The position numbers and the translations under genes were made by a program. The notes below the pieces were generated by a model. The model was not told the origin of the DNA, did no database searches, and saw only the letters and a program-made list of their open reading frames with translations. Shown here piece after piece: positions 5,744 through 10,507 of a stretch of 10,507 nucleotides of DNA. Origin of the DNA: Polyangia bacterium (lineage in GTDB: Bacteria; Myxococcota_A; Polyangia; Polyangiales; Polyangiaceae). How positions within the stretch are numbered: the first letter of the stretch is position 1; every line of letters begins with the position of its first letter. The stretch spans positions 1 through 10,507 of the forward strand of contig JAUILJ010000198.1 in assembly GCA_030433055.1 (NCBI GenBank), written 5' to 3'.

Positions 5744-6979
5744 CTAACCCAGTTCCGGGCCCAGCTTGATGCGGCGTTCCTCGTAGCCGTAGGCGGTGGG
5801 CGTCATCTCGATCAGCGTGTGCAGTGGGACCTGGATGTGGGGGCACTCCTCCTGAGGGCGCCCGATCAGGTAGCCGTACAGGCCGCGGATGATGCCCTGG
5901 TGGCTCACCACGAGCACGGGCCGCTTCTGACGTTCCAGCTCGACAATCACCGGCTCCAAGCGCTGGATGACGTCAGCGTAGCTTTCTCCGCGTGGATATC
6001 GGTAACGCAGCTTGTCCTCCGCGCGAGCACGAAACTCCTCAGGGCGCTCTCGCCGGATCTCGTCGTAGGTCATGCCGTCGCACTCACCTGCGTCGATCTC
6101 GTCGAGCACGCGCCACTGTGTCAGCTCGCGGCCGATGGGTTCGGCGGTCTGCCAGGTGCGACGTAGGGTGCTGGTCCAGAGCACGAACTCCTGCGATTTC
6201 GGCACACGCTCCTGAATGTAACTCGCAAGGTTCTTCGCGTAACCTTTGCCCAACGCCGTGAGCTCCGGGTCACCGCCGATGCGGTTCTGGACGTTGTACT
6301 CGCTTTCGCCATGGCGGGTGAGCCAGATGGCCCGCCTATCCGTATGGATATTCATCAAGAAGAAGACGAGCCGCGCACACAGGTAGCCTTCTACTCCGTT
6401 GACGACCACCTGGCGCCCGACGTCGATCAGCTTCACGTAGGCGAGCTCCGGGTCATCGAGGGGCTCGTAGCTTCGCTCGTAGTGAGCGATGCGCGCTCGA
6501 AAGTCGTCCGCCGCCTCTTCCGGCGTCATGTCCACGTAGTCGGGCGACCCTAGCTTTACCTCGCGGATATTCGCCTCCACTACGGCCGAGTCGCAGATCG
6601 ACTCGACGAATACCACCTGGACCCCCGCCTTGCCGCACTCCTCGAGCACCAATCGGCGGCGCTCGCCCGTCGTGTTGGTGGCGTCGTAGATCCCCACCTG
6701 GCCTCCGCCCTTGAGCCACTTGAGCATGTCGCGGAGGGCAGCCATCGCTAGCTGACGCCTCGCCTCCACGCCCTGGGCGTTGGTGGGGTCGAAGAACGCG
6801 TGGGCCTGAGCTGCACCCAGTCGCGCGCGGCGATAGTTACCCACGTTGAAGACGCGCGTCTGGTAGCCGAGCCAGCTCAGGTAGCGGGAGATCTTGCGAG
6901 AGATGTAGGTCTTCCCGCGGGCGGGCAGGCCCACCATGACCAGTGCGAGGGGCGGCGTATGAGGATCTTGGGGGGGCAT
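5744..6979 (-). CDS. 6-phosphofructo-2-kinase / fructose-2,6-bisphosphatase homologue
   Basis: This gene encodes 411 aa, close to the catalytic core of eukaryotic PFKFB enzymes, which make and destroy fructose 2,6-bisphosphate, the regulator of glycolysis and gluconeogenesis. The kinase half (about 10-210) has Walker A GLPARGKT (17-24), FNVGNYRR, the DATNTT motif with Asp99, and VKLGSPDYV with Lys142 at the position expected of a substrate-binding or catalytic lysine. The phosphatase half (about 215-405) has TRHGESEYN with nucleophile His223, GRIGGD-like NRIGGD, WTSTLRRTWQTAE, DEIDAG with proton donor Glu294, YPRGESYADVIQRLEPVI, VVSHQGIIR with His360, and PLHTLIEMTPTAYG. The N terminus is short and lacks a phosphorylatable regulatory peptide. 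No good Shine-Dalgarno precedes the ATG. The domain order and both active sites match the animal enzyme closely; the bacterial substrate is inferred. Confidence 0.92.
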   Translation of the reverse strand: MPPQDPHTPPLALVMVGLPARGKTYISRKISRYLSWLGYQTRVFNVGNYRRARLGAAQAHAFFDPTNAQGVEARRQLAMAALRDMLKWLKGGGQVGIYDATNTTGERRRLVLEECGKAGVQVVFVESICDSAVVEANIREVKLGSPDYVDMTPEEAADDFRARIAHYERSYEPLDDPELAYVKLIDVGRQVVVNGVEGYLCARLVFFLMNIHTDRRAIWLTRHGESEYNVQNRIGGDPELTALGKGYAKNLASYIQERVPKSQEFVLWTSTLRRTWQTAEPIGRELTQWRVLDEIDAGECDGMTYDEIRRERPEEFRARAEDKLRYRYPRGESYADVIQRLEPVIVELERQKRPVLVVSHQGIIRGLYGYLIGRPQEECPHIQVPLHTLIEMTPTAYGYEERRIKLGPELG

Positions 6980-7008
6980 GAGCTGGCCAGGATACGGCCC
7001 CTCGCGAA

Positions 7009-7038
7009 AGCGCCAACCCCCGACCGAGGGTTGGCGCT
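7009..7038 (-). terminator. 11-bp inverted repeat between tetR-like and PFKFB-like genes
   Basis: AGCGCCAACCC (7009-7019) and GGGTTGGCGCT (7028-7038) form a perfect 11-bp stem around an 8-nt loop. Read on the minus strand it follows the TetR-family stop by about 40 nt and is followed by TTTCGCG, a poor T-tract. It could end the TetR transcript. It also lies only 29 nt before the PFKFB-like ATG, so it could be an operator or an RNA control element for that gene. The structure is certain; the role is not. Confidence 0.55.
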
Positions 7039-7050
7039 GTTTCGTTCATA

Positions 7051-7066
7051 GGGGCGCAGGCGCCCC
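7051..7066 (-). other. Second GC-rich hairpin after the TetR-family gene
   Basis: GGGGCGC (7051-7057) and GCGCCCC (7060-7066) are perfect inverted arms separated by two bases, giving about a 6-bp stem with a tight loop. It lies 12 nt past the TetR-family stop codon and just ahead of the larger hairpin at 7009-7038 on the minus strand. The pair may act together in termination. Confidence 0.45.
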
Positions 7067-7078
7067 GGTGGTCGGGCC

Positions 7079-7726
7079 TCAGGCCGACTGGGCCTGGCTC
7101 ACCGCTGGCCGTACACCGGACTCGTTCGCGGAATCTCGCACCAAGTAGCGCACCAGCAGCTCGACCAGCTCGCCTCGCAGCGCGCCGCCTTCGAGCAGCT
7201 CGGGGCGCCCCGCCACAGCGGAATCCGCCGCGGCTTCGATGCTGGAGATCACGAGGAACGCGGCCAGCTCGAGGTTCTGGGGCTGAAGTCGGTGACGATG
7301 GGCCATGAAGCTCCGAGTGAGCAGCGCCTGCACCTCGCGCAGGTGATTGGGAGCCGCGCTGCTACGGCCGCTCGCAGACAGCGCCGACGCGAGCTCTCGA
7401 TCCAGTCGGCGACTGTCCAAGATCACGTCGACCATCGTGCGGATGCTCTCTTCGACCGGCAGCTCCTGGCCGCACACCCGAGCTTCGTAGTCTTGCAGCA
7501 TGGCCTCGGAGCGCCGCTCGATGAGCTCTTCGATCAGCTCGTGTTTGGAGCTGAAGTACTGATACAGGGAGCCGACGCTCACCCCCGCCACCCGCGCGAC
7601 ACGGTTGGTGGACAGCTTCTCGAAACCGTCCTTCACCAGGACTCGAGCCGTCGCCACCAAGATGGCCTCGACCGTGTCGCGTGAACGGCTCTGCTGTGGG
7701 CTGCGTCGTGATCGCTTGTTGTCCAT
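7079..7726 (-). CDS. TetR-family transcriptional repressor
   Basis: This gene encodes 215 aa, a typical TetR length. After a basic N terminus (NKRSRRSPQQSRSR), residues about 16-63 form the DNA-binding domain: ILVATARVLVKDGFEKLSTNRVARVAGVSVGSLYQYFSSKHELIEELI, with turn and recognition helix at VARVAGVSVGSLYQYF. The rest is a helical ligand and dimer domain with no recognisable pocket signature, so the ligand is unknown. The ATG at 7726 is preceded by AGGGAA (7739-7734) at a 7-nt spacing. The gene lies 97 nt downstream of the lipoprotein stop and 99 nt upstream of the PFKFB-like gene, all on the minus strand. Either its own upstream region, with short tandem repeats, or the inverted repeat at 7009-7038 could be its operator. 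Confidence 0.93.
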   Translation of the reverse strand: MDNKRSRRSPQQSRSRDTVEAILVATARVLVKDGFEKLSTNRVARVAGVSVGSLYQYFSSKHELIEELIERRSEAMLQDYEARVCGQELPVEESIRTMVDVILDSRRLDRELASALSASGRSSAAPNHLREVQALLTRSFMAHRHRLQPQNLELAAFLVISSIEAAADSAVAGRPELLEGGALRGELVELLVRYLVRDSANESGVRPAVSQAQSA

Positions 7727-7754
7727 GAGTCTGTTCCCTGTCGTTTGTTGAAAG

Positions 7755-7785
7755 CGTGAAGGCCGTGAAGGCTAAGTCAGGTCAG
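7755..7785 (-). repeat. Short tandem repeats upstream of the TetR-family gene
   Basis: CGTGAAGGC occurs twice in direct contact (7755-7763 and 7764-7772), followed three bases later by GTCAG twice in direct contact (7776-7780, 7781-7785). They lie 29-59 nt upstream of the TetR-family ATG, where a promoter and auto-operator would be expected. I see no clear -35/-10 pair in the segment. Confidence 0.45.
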
Positions 7786-7823
7786 TGAGTGTCGTTGCCG
7801 CTCGGTATCGATCACTCGCGGCG

Positions 7824-8801
7824 TCATCGGCGCCACTTGTCGCCGTATAGAAACAATCGAGCGGCATCGAGGTCGTAGTAGAACTCCTGGTCCGGTCTGT
7901 CGCCCGGCTTGGTCTCGGGGGCCTGGTTGCTCCCGTTCTCCACGCAGCCAGTGCGCCCGATCGTTTCCTCGGTATACGTGGCGAGGAAACGCTGATTTCC
8001 CAAATCCGAGTAGTTACCCAACGCTTCGTACGTTTCGGTGCAACCTGCGCGATACGGATCAGCGTAATCCGCGGGGAATTCAGTCACGCGAGACTCGAAG
8101 TAAGTTCCACTCGCGTCCCAGCGATGAATGAAATGGTTCACCAGCCCGTCGCGCTCCGGTTCGGTGGCGCGCCAGGTGCCGTAGAGTTCGGGTGGGCAAC
8201 CTTCATCGCGGAGGAACCCAGTTCCACGCATCAGGTAGCCATCGCTGGTCATGTACAGCCCGCGATCCCAGTCATCCGTTTGGTAGGTATCGACTTCGTC
8301 GTCCGATAGAGGGTGTGAAGCGACGTCGTTTTCGGGGTCATCACACATTTCCGTGCGGGTATCACCCTCCCGAAGCTCGACGGCGATGCGGTCCTTGTCG
8401 ATGGTGTACCAGCCGCCCATCGAGTCGACGCGCACGCAGCCAGCCAGGGCCTGGGGAGTGCGCACTTCCCAGTAGAAGCTGGTGCCGTCGTCCTTCAGGA
8501 AGATCGTCGCTGGCCCGTTCTTGTGGCTCCAACCGTGCCACTCACCGCGCACGTCGTAGATGGAGAGCTCGCAGGCGACTCCCGTCGTCCCTCCGCCCCC
8601 GGCAGACCCTGCGGTGCCGCCAGCGGCCCCGTTGCCCGTGGTCCCGCCAGCGCCGCCAGCTCCTCCGGTCAGCTCACCGCCGGCGCCCGCGCCGGACACC
8701 GGGTGCTGCTCGATGCCGCCCAGAGACGCCTCCTGGGTAGAGCATGCGAACGCGCAGGCTGCGCCCAGCGCGAGCAAGCAACTGGCAAGGCCTCGCTTCA
8801 A
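7824..8801 (-). CDS. Lipoprotein with two lipocalin-like repeats, in ECF sigma operon
   Basis: This gene encodes 325 aa. The signal peptide ends in the lipobox AFAC (Cys20), then comes a Gly/Ala/Thr/Ser spacer (about 36-75). The body appears to be one domain present twice, about 84-196 and 206-324. Each copy runs GEW or GTW, then DDGTSFY or ASGTYFE, then a GC (121-122 and 253-254), then a GGWYTI/LGNYSDL strand followed by DRIAVEL/QRFLATY, then another cysteine (153, 286), ending in a hydrophobic strand (LYMTSDGYLMRG and FYYDLDAARLFLYG). The pattern resembles small lipocalin-like barrels, but no known family is recognised. The start is TTG at 8801, strongly supported by GGAGGA (8813-8808) with a 6-nt spacing and by the signal peptide. 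The TTG overlaps the previous gene's TGA by four bases, so translation is probably coupled. Function unknown; a surface sensor or envelope factor is plausible. Confidence 0.85.
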   Translation of the reverse strand: MKRGLASCLLALGAACAFACSTQEASLGGIEQHPVSGAGAGGELTGGAGGAGGTTGNGAAGGTAGSAGGGGTTGVACELSIYDVRGEWHGWSHKNGPATIFLKDDGTSFYWEVRTPQALAGCVRVDSMGGWYTIDKDRIAVELREGDTRTEMCDDPENDVASHPLSDDEVDTYQTDDWDRGLYMTSDGYLMRGTGFLRDEGCPPELYGTWRATEPERDGLVNHFIHRWDASGTYFESRVTEFPADYADPYRAGCTETYEALGNYSDLGNQRFLATYTEETIGRTGCVENGSNQAPETKPGDRPDQEFYYDLDAARLFLYGDKWRR

Positions 8802-9508
8802 GGCTTCTCCTCCACGCTGCCCTGCACCCGCTCGTTGTGCGCGGAATCCGGATAGTCCTTTCCGAACTTGTCCGCGCGCCGCTCGGCGTCCTTCTGCTTG
8901 CCGAGCTTTCCGAGCGCCTGAATCGCGATCACCTCGCGCTCCTGAGCCAGTGTTCCATGGGGAAACCTGGCGCGATGCTGCTCCGTGAGCGCGAGCGCCT
9001 TCTTGGGGTCAGTCGCCACGGCGGCCCGGGCTGCAGACAGTAGCCGCGACTCCTCCAGCAGCTGTGCTTTGGGGCTCGGCGCTTCCGCGGCCTTGATGGG
9101 TGCGCTCGGAGCGACGACGCGGGGCTTCGGCGCCTCCTCGGCGATGCTCGGCGGCGCGGCGACCTTCACAGGCGCTGCGCTCACTTCGGGCGCCTCGGTC
9201 GCGACCACGGCCGGAGCGCTGGTCGGCTCCTGAGGTACCTCGGGCGCCTTGAGCAGCTGGTACCCGCCCAGCCCCATCAGGCCCACGAGCAAGACGCCCC
9301 CGAGCCACTTCAGCGCAGAACCTCCACCGCCCTTGAGCGCTACGGGCGCGAGGCTAGCGCCCGCGGTCGCCCGGGAGACCCCGCTGGCAATCGCCAGGAT
9401 CTGGGCCTGCGAGAGCACGTCCTTGTGGGAGTCCTCCATCAGGTTCTTGAGGCCCGCGGGGACGTCTTCTGCCTCAGCCATGCGAGGCGGATCTTGTAGG
9501 GCACTCAT
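8798..9508 (-). CDS. Sigma-linked single-pass membrane protein, putative anti-sigma factor
   Basis: This gene encodes 236 aa. The layout is a cytoplasmic N-terminal segment (1-66, including LKNLMEDSHKDVLSQAQILAIASGV), one membrane helix (about 67-86, ALKWLGGVLLVGLMGLGGY), a long Ala/Pro/Val/Glu-rich stalk (about 88-147), and a helical C-terminal part (about 148-225, RLLSAARAAVATDPKKALALTEQHRARFPHGTLAQEREVIAIQAL...) that reads like one or two TPR repeats. No zinc-binding anti-sigma motif is visible. The start at 9508 is preferred over the in-frame upstream start at 9598 because GGAGGA (9520-9515) lies 6 nt before it, and ATGA overlaps the sigma stop. Coupling to an ECF sigma gene suggests it holds or releases that sigma factor in response to an envelope signal. 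This is inference from position and topology. Confidence 0.8.
   Translation of the reverse strand: MSALQDPPRMAEAEDVPAGLKNLMEDSHKDVLSQAQILAIASGVSRATAGASLAPVALKGGGGSALKWLGGVLLVGLMGLGGYQLLKAPEVPQEPTSAPAVVATEAPEVSAAPVKVAAPPSIAEEAPKPRVVAPSAPIKAAEAPSPKAQLLEESRLLSAARAAVATDPKKALALTEQHRARFPHGTLAQEREVIAIQALGKLGKQKDAERRADKFGKDYPDSAHNERVQGSVEEKP
8802..8813 (-). promoter_or_regulatory. Consensus ribosome-binding site deciding a TTG start
   Basis: GGAGGA at 8813-8808 lies 6 nt before TTG at 8801-8799. No ATG or GTG near this point would preserve the lipoprotein signal peptide, so this site settles the start codon. Confidence 0.85.
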
Positions 9509-10068
9509 AGCTCTTCCTCCGCGGTCATGCGCTGATAGGCGGCGATAACCTTTTTCCGCGCGGTCTGATGCCGGTAGTAGGCGGTCTGCAGAGGACACTC
9601 CAAGAGCTCGGCGACATCCTTCATCGGAAGTCGCTCGATCTCGTAGAGCACGAAGACCTCGCGCTGCTCATCGTCCAGATCCGTCAGCACCTGCTGCATG
9701 CGACGGCGCGCCTCGGCTCGCTCCAGCGCGCTCTGCTGGCCACCGCTGACGGGTTCCTCGGGGGCCTCTGCTAGCCCCTCCTCGCGACGCCGCTCGACGC
9801 GGCGGCGATGCGACGACGCGACCTTCAGACAGATCCCATACAGCCACGTCCGCAGCGTGCTCCGCCCCTCAAAGTCCGCGAGGCGGCGATGCACCACCAA
9901 GAACACCTCTTGAGCGACGTCGTCGAGATCGGCCTCAGCCACCCCGAGGTAGCGAAGGCTACGACCGACGTACGGCCCATGGGCGCGGATGACCTCCTGA
10001 ACGCTCACTTGCGTGGTCGCTCTAGCTTCGAGGCTCACGGCTGCCAAGAGGCTGGTTCCTGCGGTCAC
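9505..10068 (-). CDS. ECF-type sigma-70 family RNA polymerase sigma factor
   Basis: This gene encodes 187 aa, a typical ECF size. Region 2 spans about 33-95: YVGRSLRYLGVAEADLDDVAQEVFLVVHRRL, then FEGRSTLRTWLYGICLKVASSHRRR, covering the core-binding and -10 recognition parts. An acidic linker (about 96-120) follows. Region 4 spans about 124-175: LTDLDDEQREVFVLYEIERLPMKDVAELLECPLQTAYYRHQTARKKV, the helix-turn-helix that reads the -35 element. There is no region 3, as expected for the group. The start at 10068 is GTG with no good Shine-Dalgarno; in-frame GTG codons at residues 11 and 21 are alternatives that leave region 2 whole. Its stop overlaps the next gene's start as ATGA. It begins 30 nt after the stop of the barrel-like gene upstream, so all may be one operon. 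Confidence 0.94.
   Translation of the reverse strand: MTAGTSLLAAVSLEARATTQVSVQEVIRAHGPYVGRSLRYLGVAEADLDDVAQEVFLVVHRRLADFEGRSTLRTWLYGICLKVASSHRRRVERRREEGLAEAPEEPVSGGQQSALERAEARRRMQQVLTDLDDEQREVFVLYEIERLPMKDVAELLECPLQTAYYRHQTARKKVIAAYQRMTAEEEL
9509..9520 (-). promoter_or_regulatory. Consensus ribosome-binding site inside the sigma gene end
   Basis: GGAGGA (9520-9515) sits within the last codons of the sigma factor gene, 6 nt before the ATG at 9508-9506. It decides the start of the membrane-protein gene. Confidence 0.85.
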
Positions 10069-10076
10069 GTAAAGTA

Positions 10077-10091
10077 GGTGCCCTGAGCACC
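10077..10091 (-). other. Small hairpin in the sigma-gene leader
   Basis: GGTGC (10091-10087) pairs with GCACC (10081-10077) around the loop TCAGG, ending 8 nt before the sigma GTG. Part of the only purine-rich candidate ribosome-binding bases (AGGG) falls in the loop and stem. It may slow translation of the sigma gene or act as a weak terminator of the gene upstream. The stem is only 5 bp. Confidence 0.3.
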
Positions 10092-10098
10092 CTGGGTT

Positions 10099-10507
10099 TT
10101 ATGGAGCGAGGGGAAAAAAAATGCCCAACGCCAAACCTGACGAAACATCAGGTGTTTCGTGCACCAAAATGGCTGTTTCCGTGGCGCTTTCGTAAACGAA
10201 GCGCGCGTGCTGGAGCGCGAGTCCGACGTGGGCTGCGATCCGGACACCAAACCAAGATGTCAGCTTGGGTGCCCATCCAAGGCCGAGCCGCACCCAACTT
10301 GCTGTCAGATCACTCGAGCCCCCGAAGTCGAGGCCGACGGGCTCTCCGGTCAGCTCGAGCCGCTCGACGCCAGGACACAGCTCGAACGCGCCGCGCCCAA
10401 CGCAAATCTCCCCCACGAACGACCAGCCGCTGAAGCGTCCGCCACGGCCATCCTGGACGCTCCGCTGCGGCAACCAGTACGCCAGCCCGGGCCTCGCCTG
10501 GATGAAC
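10099..10507 (-). CDS. C-terminal part of a probable outer-membrane beta-barrel protein (partial)
   Basis: An open frame enters from the right edge and stops with TAA at 10101-10099; 136 residues are visible. The start is outside the window. The frame reads through the edge with no stop, so a TTG inside it (10473) need not be the start. The residues alternate in a way typical of amphipathic strands: SGWSFVGEICVGRGAFELCPGVERLEL, TASWVRLGLGWAPKLTSWFGVRIAAHVGLAL, then ARFVYESATETAILVHETPDVSSGLALGIFFPLAP. A chain of short strands ending near an aromatic residue, plus a Cys-containing VGRGAFELCPG segment, is common in myxobacterial envelope proteins next to ECF sigma genes; that comparison is from general memory. 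It may be the first visible member of the sigma operon. Confidence 0.65.
   Translation of the reverse strand, partial: FIQARPGLAYWLPQRSVQDGRGGRFSGWSFVGEICVGRGAFELCPGVERLELTGEPVGLDFGGSSDLTASWVRLGLGWAPKLTSWFGVRIAAHVGLALQHARFVYESATETAILVHETPDVSSGLALGIFFPLAP

Noticed and set aside
8192..8988. Long plus-strand frames opposite the sigma-operon lipoprotein
   Set aside because: Arg/Pro-rich shadow translations of a gene well supported on the minus strand.
9509..9598. Upstream start at 9598 for the sigma-linked membrane protein
   Set aside because: It would overlap the sigma gene by over 90 bases, while 9508 has a consensus ribosome-binding site and an ATGA overlap.

Overview
The window looks like chromosomal DNA of a myxobacterium, probably of the Polyangia/Sorangium type. 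The evidence is high G+C, GTG and TTG starts, and three otherwise unrelated lipoproteins that each place a long Gly/Ser/Ala/Thr-rich spacer behind the lipidated cysteine. An ECF sigma operon and a eukaryote-like bifunctional sugar-phosphate enzyme fit the same source. I see no phage, transposase or CRISPR features.

Layout. At 87-285 lies a self-contained tRNA-Pro(CGG) unit with promoter, leader hairpin, tRNA and terminator. It is followed on the + strand by a PNGase F-like lipoprotein (408-1628) and a lipoprotein with propeller-like repeats (1765-2937). Directly after that second stop codon are four 17-bp tandem repeats (2950-3017). They sit in the convergent gap to a minus-strand pair: a HIT-family nucleotide-binding hydrolase (3073-3486) and, upstream of it, a TrmB-family regulator (3527-4351). 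The regulator is divergent from an acyl-CoA dehydrogenase (4486-5631), which makes it the obvious candidate regulator of that gene.

The rest is on the minus strand. 5744-6979 encodes a full-length homologue of 6-phosphofructo-2-kinase/fructose-2,6-bisphosphatase with both active sites intact, which is remarkable in a bacterium. Upstream of it are two hairpins and then a TetR-family repressor (7079-7726). The right-hand end holds a tightly packed gene set, in transcription order: the end of an outer-membrane-barrel-like gene (10507-10099, cut by the window edge), an ECF sigma factor (10068-9505), a single-pass membrane protein with a Pro/Ala-rich stalk and a TPR-like end (9508-8798), and a lipoprotein with two lipocalin-like repeats (8801-7824). 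The last two junctions are 4-nt start/stop overlaps, each preceded by a consensus GGAGGA ribosome-binding site. This points to one translationally coupled envelope-signalling module in which the membrane protein would control the sigma factor.

The most notable content is the complete PFKFB-type enzyme, the sigma/membrane protein/lipoprotein module, the PNGase F-like lipoprotein with an altered catalytic position, and the 17-bp repeat array. All identifications come from reading motifs and comparing with remembered family sequences; no search was run.
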